Made by a program: the position numbers and the translations under genes. 64,000 nucleotides of DNA from positions 558,001 to 622,000 of the forward strand of contig NZ_CAKMMG010000001.1 in the NCBI RefSeq assembly GCF_927798115.1. The letters run 5' to 3'. Source of the stretch: Paenibacillus auburnensis. GTDB lineage: Bacteria > Bacillota > Bacilli > Paenibacillales > Paenibacillaceae. This document shows positions 16,455 through 25,406 of the stretch, piece after piece (position 1 is the stretch's first letter; every line of letters begins with the position of its first letter). Below the pieces are notes generated by a model. The model saw only the letters and a list, made by a program, of their open reading frames with translations, did no database searches and had not been told where the DNA came from.

Positions 16455-17099
16455 ATGCAACTCGTATTCGACAATCTGCCCTTCTTGCTGAAGGGCGCCG
16501 GTTACACTTTACTGTTGACGATTGTCTCGATGTTCTTCGGTTTGATGATTGGACTCGTGGTGGCAATCGCCCGCCTCAAAGGGAATCCGCCGATCCGGTG
16601 GATTGCCCGTTTCTATGTATCGGTCATCCGCGGGACACCGCTTCTTGTACAGATTGTTATCATATATTATGGGCTTGTAGATTATGGGATTACGCTTGGT
16701 TCCCTGACAGCAGCCTATATTGCGCTCAGTGTAAATGCCGGGGCTTACTTGTCTGAGACGTTCCGTGGAGCCATTTTGTCGGTTCCGAAGGGACAACTAG
16801 AGGCTGCTTATTCAACCGGAATGACGCCATGGCAGGCGATGCGCAGAATTGTGCTGCCGCAGGCCATGCGTATAGCTATACCACCTATGGGAAATACGTT
16901 CATTGGTATGCTGAAGGAGACCTCACTCGTTTCAGTAATCACGGTCAGCGAACTTCTGCGTCAAGCACAGCTCCTCATTGCCCAGTATTATCAATATATG
17001 CCTTTTTATCTGGGGATCGGTGTGATGTATTGGATTATGAGTACAGGGCTAGCCTTTATCCTGGAGCGGTTCGAACGCAGATTGGCCAAAGCTTATTGA
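16455..17099 (+). CDS. Amino-acid ABC importer, permease (HisM/GlnP/TcyB type)
   Basis: The start is the ATG at 16455, after AAGGGGGTAG; the longer frame from 16413 is less likely. The 214-residue protein has five hydrophobic segments and opens with LLKGAGYTLLLTIVSM, the start of the HEQRO permease family. The EAA-type loop that contacts the ATPase is EAAYSTGMTPWQAMRRIVLP. It should form a homodimer in the membrane, passing the substrate from the lipoprotein encoded just upstream. Confidence 0.9.
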   Translation: MQLVFDNLPFLLKGAGYTLLLTIVSMFFGLMIGLVVAIARLKGNPPIRWIARFYVSVIRGTPLLVQIVIIYYGLVDYGITLGSLTAAYIALSVNAGAYLSETFRGAILSVPKGQLEAAYSTGMTPWQAMRRIVLPQAMRIAIPPMGNTFIGMLKETSLVSVITVSELLRQAQLLIAQYYQYMPFYLGIGVMYWIMSTGLAFILERFERRLAKAY

Positions 17100-17118
17100 A
17101 CATGGAGATGACGTTAAC

Positions 17119-17865
17119 ATGATAACGACTACAGGCTTATCGAAGCATTTTCAGGATCATGAAGTGCTGAAGGGCATTAATATACAAGTGGCAGCGCAGG
17201 ATATTGTTGTTGTTCTGGGACCGAGCGGTTCAGGCAAAAGCACATTGCTTCGCTGCTTAAATGGTCTGGAGGACATCTCAGGCGGCAGCTTTGAAGTAAA
17301 TGGGATTGTGGTAGATGCCACTGCCTCCAGACGTTTGCGTCAGCAGGCCACCCGGAATATCCGTAAGCAGAGCGGGATGGTGTTCCAGCAATTTAATCTA
17401 TATCCCCACAAAACAGCGCTAGGCAATGTGATAGAAGGTCTGATCACCGTGAAGAAGCTGCCAAAGGAACAGGCTGTATCTATAGGCCGGAAGCTTCTGG
17501 ACCGCGTTGGACTGGCAGATCGTGAAGAATATTATCCTTCCCGGCTCTCCGGCGGGCAACAACAAAGAGTGGCAATTGCCCGTTCTCTGGCGATGGAACC
17601 CGCAGTCATGTTATTCGATGAACCCACTTCTGCGCTTGATCCTGAGCTTGTGGGTGAGGTGCTGAGTGTGATGCGTGAGCTGGCTCAGGAGGGGATGACT
17701 ATGCTGGTAGTATCACATGAGATGAAGTTTGCCCGTGAAGTGGCGACCAAAATCATTTTAATGGCAGATGGTCATATTATCGAAGAAGCGGCTCCACAGC
17801 GGTTTTTTGAAGATCCCCAAGAGGAACGGACACGCAGATTCTTGCGCCAAATCAACGAAATTTAA
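17119..17865 (+). CDS. Amino-acid ABC importer, ATPase (GlnQ/TcyC type)
   Basis: The 248-residue protein has all ABC ATPase motifs: Walker A GPSGSGKST, Q-loop MVFQQFNLYPH, signature LSGGQQQR, Walker B VMLFDEPTSALDP and the switch SHEMKFAREV. The FNLYPH and SALDPEL patterns are typical of polar amino-acid importers. The gene follows the permease by 19 bases and precedes the OsmC gene by 17, so all five genes from the TetR regulator on probably share one transcript. Confidence 0.92.
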   Translation: MITTTGLSKHFQDHEVLKGINIQVAAQDIVVVLGPSGSGKSTLLRCLNGLEDISGGSFEVNGIVVDATASRRLRQQATRNIRKQSGMVFQQFNLYPHKTALGNVIEGLITVKKLPKEQAVSIGRKLLDRVGLADREEYYPSRLSGGQQQRVAIARSLAMEPAVMLFDEPTSALDPELVGEVLSVMRELAQEGMTMLVVSHEMKFAREVATKIILMADGHIIEEAAPQRFFEDPQEERTRRFLRQINEI

Positions 17866-17882
17866 GGAAGAAGGTAAATATA

Positions 17883-18317
17883 ATGAAAGTGTCGACCATT
17901 TGGAAAGGTAAACGGATGTTTGATTCAACCGGTCCTTCCGGCTATTCCGTGGGGATGGATGCAACTCCTAAATACGGTGGTAACGGCGAAGGCATGACTC
18001 CGATGGAATTACTGCTGGCCGGGTTGGGTGGCTGCATGGGCATCGATATTACGATGATTCTGGACCGGTTCCTGCCGGAAATCACACGACTCGAAATTGA
18101 AGCAGATGGAACCCGCAAGGAAACGAATCCTTCCGGATTTACAGCGATTGATCTGTTTTTTCATATTGATGGAAATGTCCCGGATTACCGGCTCTGGAAA
18201 GCCATCCTGATGGCTGAGGAGAAGTACTGTGCCGTCTCGGATTCGCTTAAGGCAGAGATTCACCCCCATCTAATCCTCAATGGAGTAGAAGTAGAGAAAC
18301 CAGAGAAAACAAGCTAA
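17883..18317 (+). CDS. OsmC/Ohr-family protein, thiol peroxidase fold
   Basis: The 144-residue protein has the OsmC fold. The two redox cysteines are visible: one in GLGGCMGIDI near residue 56 and one in EEKYCAVSDSL near residue 116. Such proteins reduce organic hydroperoxides or polysulfides using thiols. Placed between a sulfur-type amino-acid importer and a rhodanese, it may detoxify reactive sulfur or peroxides made during cystine use, which is an inference. It sits in the YhfA-like group by length and by the TPMELLLAGLGGC motif. Confidence 0.87.
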   Translation: MKVSTIWKGKRMFDSTGPSGYSVGMDATPKYGGNGEGMTPMELLLAGLGGCMGIDITMILDRFLPEITRLEIEADGTRKETNPSGFTAIDLFFHIDGNVPDYRLWKAILMAEEKYCAVSDSLKAEIHPHLILNGVEVEKPEKTS

Positions 18318-18346
18318 GGACCCTACATCGATATAACTCAAGCATA

Positions 18347-18371
18347 AAAGCCCGCGCATGGCGCGGGCTCT
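18347..18371. terminator. Bidirectional terminator between OsmC and rhodanese genes
   Basis: AAAGCCCGCGC ATG GCGCGGGCTCTTT forms a compact GC stem with T-runs on both strands, between convergent genes. Confidence 0.85.
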
Positions 18372-18377
18372 TTGTAT

Positions 18378-19247
18378 TTACTCTTTCCCAATAGCCACCG
18401 GATTCTCCTCATAACTAACCCAATCGCTCCAGCTGCCGGCATACAGCCGGACGTTCTTAAACCCGACCTTCTCCAGCGCCAGTACATTCGGGCAGGCGGT
18501 TACCCCGGAGCCGCAGTAGACGATGATTTCGGAAGCTTTATCCAGTCCTGCGAAGTGTTCTTTAAGTTCCTCTGCACTCTTATAGCTGCCGTCTGCGTTC
18601 TGTGTGTCTTTCCAGAAGTAATTGACCGCACCGGGAATATGTCCGGCTTTCTTATCCATGGTCTCATTCATGCCCTGATAGCGGTCACCCGCGCGCGAAT
18701 CGATCAATACGGTCCCTGTAGATGTGGAAGCATTAGTCCCGCCATTAACCGTCTTCTCCGATACTTGCCGAACCTCTTCAACATCTGCCAGCATTTGCGG
18801 CTGCACATTGGGCACAAATGAGCTAGGCACCCGCACCGGCTGATGATCTGTGACCGGGAATTTCTCAGCTTTCCATGCACTGAAGCCGCCCTCCAGAATG
18901 AACACCTGCTCATGCCCGAGGTAGCGCAGCAGCCACCAGAGCCGCGCAGCATTCATGCCGCTCTCATCATCGTAAGCCACGATGCGTGAATCGTTTCCGA
19001 TTCCGAGCTTCGAGAGACGTGCCGCAAGTACCTGCGGATCGGGAAGCGGATGCCGCCCGCCGTGATCACCCACCGGGCTGGACAGATCCAGCTCCAAATC
19101 GAGATAAACTGCACCGGGTATATGCTCCTGTTCGTAGCTCTCCCGGCCAGCATCAGGTTTACCGAGCGTAAACCGGCAGTCTACTATAGTTTGTTCCGGC
19201 TCATAGAGTCTGGCGAGCAGCCAGCGTTTAGAGACAGTAGCATCCAT
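18378..19247 (-). CDS. Two-domain rhodanese (thiosulfate/3-mercaptopyruvate sulfurtransferase)
   Basis: The start is the ATG at 19247, after AAGGATGGG; the longer frame to 19355 has no ribosome site. The 289-residue protein holds an N-terminal inactive rhodanese domain (residues about 5-135) and a C-terminal active one. The active loop reads YCGSGVTAC near residue 235, with the persulfide cysteine first; CGSGVTA is the form typical of SseA-like 3-mercaptopyruvate or thiosulfate sulfurtransferases. It converges on the OsmC gene. A remnant of a paralogue lies at 5784-5854. Confidence 0.9.
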   Translation of the reverse strand: MDATVSKRWLLARLYEPEQTIVDCRFTLGKPDAGRESYEQEHIPGAVYLDLELDLSSPVGDHGGRHPLPDPQVLAARLSKLGIGNDSRIVAYDDESGMNAARLWWLLRYLGHEQVFILEGGFSAWKAEKFPVTDHQPVRVPSSFVPNVQPQMLADVEEVRQVSEKTVNGGTNASTSTGTVLIDSRAGDRYQGMNETMDKKAGHIPGAVNYFWKDTQNADGSYKSAEELKEHFAGLDKASEIIVYCGSGVTACPNVLALEKVGFKNVRLYAGSWSDWVSYEENPVAIGKE

Positions 19248-19368
19248 TAGAATCCCATCCTTTATCCAGTGATATGTAATGGCATTATTATAACGGAAAA
19301 AATACAGAGACGCATACATGCCCATAATCCGTTTGTAAAGATTGTTATTATTCATCCAGTCGGGAGAA

Positions 19369-19397
19369 TTGACACAGCCAGACTCTGATTTTACAAT
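19369..19397 (+). promoter_or_regulatory. Strong promoter for the phosphotransferase gene
   Basis: TTGACA (19369-19374) and TACAAT (19392-19397) are separated by exactly 17 bases. The first start codon is 22 bases further on. Confidence 0.75.
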
Positions 19398-19418
19398 TGC
19401 CTTTGAGCTGATAGATCA

Positions 19419-20435
19419 ATGAGAGAGAGGCTTAAGCCTGTGGAAACTATAGTAAGTAAAGCCTGGCCGGAATGGGCCGGGACGCTGAGGAGACGGAGCG
19501 GGGGCTGGAATAACACCACCTATTTTGTGGAAAGTCAAACAAAACGCGGAGTCCTCCGCATATATGATACGCATAAGGACAAAGCCAAGATTGAATTTGA
19601 GCATGCCGTACTCCAACAGCTGGGGAGCCAAAACCTGCCCTTTAAAGTACCTGTACCCGTATCAGCCGTAACTGGTGAAACGATGTATCAAATCAATGAA
19701 AGCGGCAAATTCGCCTGCTTGTTCCGGTATATCGAGGGAGATACGCCTAAGGAAGAAGCATCCGGATATGCCGAATCCTTCGGGGAGGCTGCAGGCATTC
19801 TTTCGGCTGTGCTGGCTGATATCAATCCCGGACTGACTCCTGTGTACCGGCCATATTATGAGCTGCGGACATCCTATCCGCTATGCAGTACAGAGGTTAT
19901 CCGTGAGCTGTGTCTGCATCCGCCGGAACCCTTTAGGGAGTTGGGCATGGAACTGGAAATGCTATACAAAGCTTATGAGAACATTACAGATTCGCTACAT
20001 GAGCTTGCGGAACTGCCGCATCAATTGGTGCATGGTGACTTGAATGCTTCTAACCTTCTGGTCCAGTCAACCAATCCTAGTGAGGTAGCTGCTCTGCTTG
20101 ATTTTGAATTCTGCACCTATGACCTGCGGGTGATGGAACCTGCTGTTATACTGTCCGGGCTGCTGGGACATCCGGAAGACAAGTTGATGATCCGCAAGCT
20201 TTGCCGGGGATTTAGCCGTAGTGTCCGGCTCTCACCGGCCGAAATCAGCGCGATACCTGTACTGATGCTGCTGCGGAAGATCGATGTGTTCCTTCATTTT
20301 GTCACCCGTTTCCTTGAAGGTACCGATGAATCCGGTGTGCTGCATGAGCAGACCAGGCTTCTGTCAGCAGACCTAATCCAGCTGTCAGCCGGAACAGCGG
20401 AAATCTTAGCCGTTTTGCGTGAAGAGCAGGAATGA
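19419..20435 (+). CDS. APH-family phosphotransferase (homoserine kinase II-like)
   Basis: The protein (338 residues) has the aminoglycoside phosphotransferase fold. The catalytic loop is LVHGDLNASNLL near residue 207 and the metal site is LLDFEF near residue 227. Similar proteins phosphorylate small molecules such as homoserine, choline or aminoglycosides; the substrate is not visible here. The ATG at 19419 has a poor ribosome site; GTG at 19440 sits 9 bases after AGAGAGAGG and is a real alternative, giving METIVSKAW. It converges on the photolyase gene with 10 bases between stops. Confidence 0.75.
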   Translation: MRERLKPVETIVSKAWPEWAGTLRRRSGGWNNTTYFVESQTKRGVLRIYDTHKDKAKIEFEHAVLQQLGSQNLPFKVPVPVSAVTGETMYQINESGKFACLFRYIEGDTPKEEASGYAESFGEAAGILSAVLADINPGLTPVYRPYYELRTSYPLCSTEVIRELCLHPPEPFRELGMELEMLYKAYENITDSLHELAELPHQLVHGDLNASNLLVQSTNPSEVAALLDFEFCTYDLRVMEPAVILSGLLGHPEDKLMIRKLCRGFSRSVRLSPAEISAIPVLMLLRKIDVFLHFVTRFLEGTDESGVLHEQTRLLSADLIQLSAGTAEILAVLREEQE

Positions 20436-20445
20436 GCCAGGAAGG

Positions 20446-21834
20446 CTATAACTCATTCCCAAAGGCCGGTTTCACAGAAGCTCCTTTGCTGTTCAGGATC
20501 TCTTTATAGATCTCAAAGGCTAGTGCCCTTGAACTTTTCAGATCGACGATGGCATCCGGCCTGGGCAGATGGATAGTCTTATCCGGCAAATCTGCCAGCT
20601 CCGGCAACCAGGTGCGGATGTAGCTTCCGCTTGGATCATGCGTTTGGGATTGAGTTACCGGATTCATAATCCTGAAATAAGGCGACGCATCGAATCCGAG
20701 AGATGAGCTCCAGAGCCAGCCGCCCCGGTTCAGCACATTGTCATAATCACTTAGCTTCAGCCTGAAGTAACGCTCCCCGTAAATAAACGGACAGCCCAGA
20801 TTTTTGGTCAGGAACATAGCGGTAATCATGCGCAGCCGGTTAGGCATCCATCCGGTTTCGTTCAGCTGGGTCATGGCGGCATCGATTACCGGAATACCTG
20901 TCCTCCCCAAAGACCATGCCTCAAAGTACTTCGTTCCCAGACGACCCAGATCATAAACCTTCTCATAGCTGAAAAAATCAGTATCCAGGCGGGCCTGATA
21001 CAGATAGAAATCCCGCCAGGCCAGCTGTCTCAGCCATTCTTCAATTCCTGCTTCTTCCTGAGTCAACCGGCTGTACACGGTACGTGCTGAAATTGCCCCT
21101 GTATTGAGATGGCGGCTGATCCGGCTGGTGCCCTCCAGAGCGTAACGGTCGCGGCTTTTAGGATAACCCTGCAAATTCAGATTTAGAAAATGCTCAAGTG
21201 AACGGCTTGCATCTATCATCTGTCCGTCAGGGGCTGTCTGATCTAACTGCCGTTGAACCTCTTCCGGAACCATGAAGTCTTGGGCAATTTGTTCGACCAG
21301 CGCTGAAGTTTCCAGCTCAGCCAAGGCTGAAGAAAAAGGCGGCCGGAACCGCTCGGCCAGGTAGCTGCGCCAGCGGCGGTAGAACGGGGTGAATACCTTG
21401 AAGGACTCACGGCGTCCGCACCATTCCATGAAATCTTCCGGATCACAGAGCATACTGTCATGATAGAGTTTGAATGTGATGCCCAGTTCAGCCGATGTGT
21501 TACGCAGGCTCTGGTCTCTATGTAATGCATAAGGTGTGTAATCAGCATGAATCATCAATTCCTGAACCGGATAGGCCTCACTCAGCCTCCTGACAATGGT
21601 ATCAGGCTCCCCATAAAGAATATGCAGCTGCTTGCCCTGAAGGGAATAGGCCTGCTGCAGGCTGGACACGTGAGCCAGGAAGTTTGTCCCGCTATGCTCC
21701 AGATAGCGCTGCTTGCGCAACAGGAAGGGCTCTAGGATAAGCACATGAAGGCTGCGTGAACCGGCAGCACGGATAGCATCAAAGGCTGGAAGATCGGTAG
21801 TCCGCAGGTCCTTGCGGTGAATGAAAAGAATCAT
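20446..21834 (-). CDS. phrB: Deoxyribodipyrimidine photolyase, class I
   Basis: The start is the ATG at 21834, after AAAGGAAA. The 462-residue protein begins ILFIHRKDLRTTDLPAF, the photolyase alpha/beta domain that holds the antenna pigment. The C-terminal FAD-binding part carries GRTGIPVIDAAMTQL, GWMPNRLRMITA and the segment DYDNVLNRGGWLWSSSLGFD followed by PYFRIMNP. These are the family's FAD- and lesion-contacting motifs. It should repair UV-made cyclobutane dimers using blue light. It seems to be transcribed alone. Confidence 0.92.
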   Translation of the reverse strand: MILFIHRKDLRTTDLPAFDAIRAAGSRSLHVLILEPFLLRKQRYLEHSGTNFLAHVSSLQQAYSLQGKQLHILYGEPDTIVRRLSEAYPVQELMIHADYTPYALHRDQSLRNTSAELGITFKLYHDSMLCDPEDFMEWCGRRESFKVFTPFYRRWRSYLAERFRPPFSSALAELETSALVEQIAQDFMVPEEVQRQLDQTAPDGQMIDASRSLEHFLNLNLQGYPKSRDRYALEGTSRISRHLNTGAISARTVYSRLTQEEAGIEEWLRQLAWRDFYLYQARLDTDFFSYEKVYDLGRLGTKYFEAWSLGRTGIPVIDAAMTQLNETGWMPNRLRMITAMFLTKNLGCPFIYGERYFRLKLSDYDNVLNRGGWLWSSSLGFDASPYFRIMNPVTQSQTHDPSGSYIRTWLPELADLPDKTIHLPRPDAIVDLKSSRALAFEIYKEILNSKGASVKPAFGNEL

Positions 21835-21936
21835 TAACAGGATTTCCTTTCCGTTATCAATTGAATGTTTTGTTGCCACCACTTGTCCATAATACGATGG
21901 ATGGTGAAGTTTTGGCGATATGCATAACATAATAAA

Positions 21937-21982
21937 AAAGAGAGTATGCCGGCAGCTATTTAAGCCAAGGCATACTCTCTTT
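21937..21982. terminator. Terminator after the crystallin-like gene
   Basis: AAAGAGAGTATGCC and its exact complement are separated by 18 bases. On the minus strand it is followed by CTTTTTTATT, serving the gene that ends at 22004. Confidence 0.8.
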
Positions 21983-22003
21983 GTTTGCTGCTGATCGAAC
22001 GAA

Positions 22004-22375
22004 TCAGATGATCCGGTAACCGGAAGGCAGGTTTCCAGTACGGCGTATAGTACGGATTTGAGCCAAAGTTAGCCTTTGATTGGTAGAGATGATCGATTCT
22101 ACATCATTGCCGTTAATATAATCGTCCAGATCACGGATGTTATGGTTTCCGCGAAGGACCCGGAAGCTGCCTCTAAACCGGGTTCTGCTGAACAGGACTA
22201 ATGTCGCATTGCTGCTGGTCGAGAAGAAACGCAGGCTTTCAATGCCGTCCAGAATATTGTCCGTGTTGCGGATGCCGAGATTTCCGGTGTACGTTCTGCG
22301 TCTTCCCCGATAATTTTCTTCCTCATACACTCTGAGGCGCGGGTAAGTCTGTGAAATATGAACCTCCGGCTTCAT
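22004..22375 (-). CDS. Beta/gamma-crystallin family protein
   Basis: The start is the ATG at 22375, after GGGGAGGA. The 123-residue protein has two Greek-key-like motifs: RLRVYEEENYRGRRRTYTG (residues about 14-32) and TLVLFSRTRFRGSFRVLRG (residues about 58-76). Both show the family's tyrosine/phenylalanine corner and glycine. No signal peptide is visible. Microbial members often bind calcium through (N/D)(N/D)xx(S/T)S loops; I see no clear such loop, so calcium binding is doubtful. The role is unknown, perhaps in stress or spores. Confidence 0.75.
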   Translation of the reverse strand: MKPEVHISQTYPRLRVYEEENYRGRRRTYTGNLGIRNTDNILDGIESLRFFSTSSNATLVLFSRTRFRGSFRVLRGNHNIRDLDDYINGNDVESIISTNQRLTLAQIRTIRRTGNLPSGYRII

Positions 22376-22604
22376 AGCTATTCCTCCCCTAGATAAATAA
22401 TGCATGAGCTTAATCGATTCACTTGAATCTCTCATGCCACTCTATTCTATGTATCCTTGATGTTTTGGTGTGGTTGGGAGACTACTGTGGTGAAAAATAA
22501 TAACATCCATATCTTTACACCATAATTATCTTAGTGTACTATGTAACTAACACACCGATACAGAAAACCTGGATACTAAATTTACTCGATATAGGGAGGA
22601 TACC

Positions 22605-23576
22605 ATGGAGCGGACAACAGTTAGCCCAGAACATGCCGGAGCCAAAAGTGACCCGGTAGTGCTGCAGATGAAGGGCGTCAGCAAAATGATTAAAGGGAAG
22701 GCTATCGTGAATCAGCTGTCTTTTGAGATTCGTAAAGGTGAGATTGTGGGGCTGCTGGGTCCCAATGGGGCAGGCAAGACAACTACGATCCGCATGATGA
22801 CTGGCCTGATCAAGATGACAGAGGGGGATGTGCTTGTCCACGGTCACAGCATCCGCAATGACTTCAAAAAGGCGATTGCCCATATCGGTGCAATCATCGA
22901 GAATCCCGAGTTTTACGGCCACTTGACGGGTCTGGACAATCTGAAGCAGTATCTGCGGATGAGTGACGGAGTTGCCGAATCGCGGATCGCCGAGGTTGTA
23001 GCGCTGGTCGGGCTGCAGGGGGCGATGGATAAAAAGGTAAAGGCGTATTCGCTTGGTATGCGCCAGCGGCTAGGTATCGCCCAGGCTCTGCTGCATTCCC
23101 CGAAGCTGCTCATTCTGGATGAGCCGACCAATGGTCTCGATCCTGCAGGGATCCGGGAAATGCGTGATTATATGCGGAATATTGCGGAGGTGGAGGGGAT
23201 CTCCATCTTAATCTCCAGCCACATGCTGGCGGAAATTGAGCAGATTTGCAACCGGGCAGTAGTTATCCAGAACGGTTCGCTGGTCACGGTAACTCAGCTT
23301 GGAGCAGAGGCAAAGAGTGAAGATGAGGTAACCCTTACCGTTCGTGTTGATAAGGTTGAAGCAGCGCAGGCCGTAATACAGGCAATGGATGGGGTGGAAT
23401 TGACCCGTACTGACGAAATGCAGAAGGAACTGAATATCCGCCTGATTGACCATAAGGTGCCGGAGCTTGTTGTAACACTCAGCGAATCTAAAGTCGGCGT
23501 ATACCGGATAACTGAGAATAAACAAAGTCTCGAAGAAGATTTCCTGAAATGGACAGGAGGGAACCGCATTGCGTAA
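22605..23576 (+). CDS. ABC exporter ATPase (BcrA/CcmA type)
   Basis: The 323-residue protein has Walker A GPNGAGKTTTIRMM, a Q-loop in HIGAIIENPEFYGHLTG, the degenerate signature YSLGMRQRLGIAQAL, Walker B LLILDEPTNGLDPAG and switch SSHMLAEIEQ. The C-terminal 90 residues are the DUF4162-like tail of bacitracin and multidrug exporters. It overlaps the next gene by 8 bases, so the two are translationally coupled. With the permease it should form an exporter or a transporter for a peptide, but the substrate is unknown. AGGGAGG precedes the ATG. Confidence 0.9.
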   Translation: MERTTVSPEHAGAKSDPVVLQMKGVSKMIKGKAIVNQLSFEIRKGEIVGLLGPNGAGKTTTIRMMTGLIKMTEGDVLVHGHSIRNDFKKAIAHIGAIIENPEFYGHLTGLDNLKQYLRMSDGVAESRIAEVVALVGLQGAMDKKVKAYSLGMRQRLGIAQALLHSPKLLILDEPTNGLDPAGIREMRDYMRNIAEVEGISILISSHMLAEIEQICNRAVVIQNGSLVTVTQLGAEAKSEDEVTLTVRVDKVEAAQAVIQAMDGVELTRTDEMQKELNIRLIDHKVPELVVTLSESKVGVYRITENKQSLEEDFLKWTGGNRIA

Positions 23577-24318
23577 ATTTAGTAACCTGGTTCTTAACGA
23601 GTGGCTGAAACTGTTTAAGAAACGCTCCTTTTTTGTACCCCATCTGATTCTTGTGCTCTTTCCGCTGGTGCTCGGGTATATTATTCATTCAGTATCACCG
23701 GAGACGTTTGCTTCCGCTGCGGAGTTCACGAAGCAAATGCTGCTCCCGACCGGAATGGGCCAGGTCATGGCCATTTTGACCATCATCGGTACTGCAGGGA
23801 TTGTAGCCAAGGAGCATAGTCAGGGAACCGTCAAATTTTTGCTCATCCGTGCCCGCAGCCGCACCGCTATTCTGGCTTCGAAATATGTAACGGTGCTGCT
23901 GTATGCCCTTAGCCTGACCCTGGTGGCAGCGGCAGCGATATTCCTATCGGGCCTGTTCTGGTTTACTGCCGGAGGCGGGGACACAGGGGTAGCGGATATC
24001 CTGCTGTCCATGCTGTACGGATTTGTGTATACGTTTATGTATGCAACTCTTGTCTTTATGCTGGGGGTGCTGACCAACTCTACGGGAGTGACCATCGGGA
24101 TCGCCATGTTTGCAGTGACTATGGATAAAATCGTGATTAACCGGGAGTTCTATAAGTATTTTCTGTTCCCTAACCTGGATTTGTCCGCGTACAGCAATGG
24201 CGGTAATCCTCCGCTGCCTGGAATGACCATAGGTTTCTCGATCCTAATGCTTGCTGTGTATATACTAGTATTCCTCCTGGCAGGATTTACCGTCTTCAGA
24301 CGAAGGGACGTTGCTTGA
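23569..24318 (+). CDS. ABC-2 type exporter permease
   Basis: The 249-residue protein begins at TTG and has six hydrophobic segments (residues about 20-40, 60-80, 105-130, 140-160, 170-190, 215-240). The start RKFSNLVLNEWLKLFKKRS followed by a long helix is typical of the ABC-2 permease partner of BcrA-like ATPases. It overlaps the genes on both sides by one to eight bases, so it is part of a tightly packed operon. Confidence 0.85.
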   Translation: MRKFSNLVLNEWLKLFKKRSFFVPHLILVLFPLVLGYIIHSVSPETFASAAEFTKQMLLPTGMGQVMAILTIIGTAGIVAKEHSQGTVKFLLIRARSRTAILASKYVTVLLYALSLTLVAAAAIFLSGLFWFTAGGGDTGVADILLSMLYGFVYTFMYATLVFMLGVLTNSTGVTIGIAMFAVTMDKIVINREFYKYFLFPNLDLSAYSNGGNPPLPGMTIGFSILMLAVYILVFLLAGFTVFRRRDVA

Positions 24319-24692
24319 TGACGATTGAATTTGACAACAACCAGCCGATTTATTTACAGATCATGAACTACCTCAAGGGAGAGATCATCACAGGCAAGCT
24401 GAAGCCCGGTGACAAAATCCCTTCGGTGCGCGAACTGGCGGCAGAACTGCAAATTAATCCAAACACGGTACAAAGAACCTTTCAGGAACTGGAGCGTGAA
24501 GAGATTGTGGAGACACGGCGCGGCATGGGCAGATATGTGACCGGGAAGGAAGAGACCATTATGAACATCAAAAAAGAAATGGCCCGGGACATTCTCGACC
24601 GGTTCATCCGCGGAATGCAGGAGCTAGGGTTTCAGAGTGAAGAAATTGTAACGGCGGTGGCGGAGAATATTGCTGCGAAGGACAGAAAGTAG
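24318..24692 (+). CDS. GntR-family regulator, YtrA type
   Basis: The gene is read from the ATG at 24318, whose A is the last base of the upstream stop; a TTG at 24315 is a possible start. The 124-residue protein has a winged helix (residues about 10-75) with KPGDKIPSVRELAAELQINP and NTVQRTFQELEREEIVETRRG, followed by a short helical tail. This size and its place inside an ABC transporter operon define the YtrA subfamily, which represses its own operon until a cell-wall antibiotic is present. Confidence 0.88.
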   Translation: MTIEFDNNQPIYLQIMNYLKGEIITGKLKPGDKIPSVRELAAELQINPNTVQRTFQELEREEIVETRRGMGRYVTGKEETIMNIKKEMARDILDRFIRGMQELGFQSEEIVTAVAENIAAKDRK

Positions 24693-24704
24693 GGGGATGT
24701 AAGG

Positions 24705-25406
24705 GTGGACAGGATACTCAAGGTAGAGCAGGTTTCGAAAAAATACGGCTCTAAACAGGCGCTGCACAATGTCACTTTTGAACTCGGCGCCGGTAAAATT
24801 ATTGGACTGCTTGGCAGCAACGGCAGCGGAAAAAGCACTCTGATGAAGCTGATCGCCGGACTCGCACAGCCGGGCTCCGGCAGCATTTCCGTGCTGGGAA
24901 CTCCGGTGGGCGGGGAGAGCAAATCATTGGTCTCATTCATGCCGGATCAGCCGCTGACGGAGGACTGGATGAAGGTAGGTGATGCGCTCAGGTTCATGGA
25001 GGATTTTTATCCTGACTTTGATCCGGCCAAAGCGCACCGCATGCTGGAGTTTATGAAGCTGAACGTGAAGGATAAAGTACGGGCACTATCCAAAGGGATG
25101 AATGAACGCCTGCAGCTTACGCTGGCGCTCTCGCGTAAGGCCAGACTGTATTTGCTGGATGAGCCGATTGGCGGAGTGGATCCGGTTGCCCGGACGAAAA
25201 TCCTGAACGCTTTGATGGAATTTTATGAAGAGGACAGCACGATTCTGCTCTCCACCCACCTCGTGTCGGATATTGAACGGATCTTTGATGAGGTGATTTT
25301 TATTAAAGAAGGGGAACTCGTCTTGCATAGTGATGTAGAGGAACTGCGGCAGCAGCGGGGGAAAAGTATCGATGAGCTGTTCAGAGAGGTGTATGCGGAA
25401 TGCTGA
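24705..25406 (+). CDS. ABC transporter ATPase, YtrB type
   Basis: The 233-residue protein starts at GTG. Visible motifs are Walker A GSNGSGKSTLMKLI, signature ALSKGMNERLQLTL (degenerate, as in YtrB and related ATPases), Walker B LYLLDEPIGGVDP and switch STHLVSDIERI. It follows the YtrA-type gene and overlaps the next membrane gene by 7 bases. This is the second ATPase of the operon, which thus encodes two ABC pairs under one regulator. Confidence 0.9.
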   Translation: MDRILKVEQVSKKYGSKQALHNVTFELGAGKIIGLLGSNGSGKSTLMKLIAGLAQPGSGSISVLGTPVGGESKSLVSFMPDQPLTEDWMKVGDALRFMEDFYPDFDPAKAHRMLEFMKLNVKDKVRALSKGMNERLQLTLALSRKARLYLLDEPIGGVDPVARTKILNALMEFYEEDSTILLSTHLVSDIERIFDEVIFIKEGELVLHSDVEELRQQRGKSIDELFREVYAEC

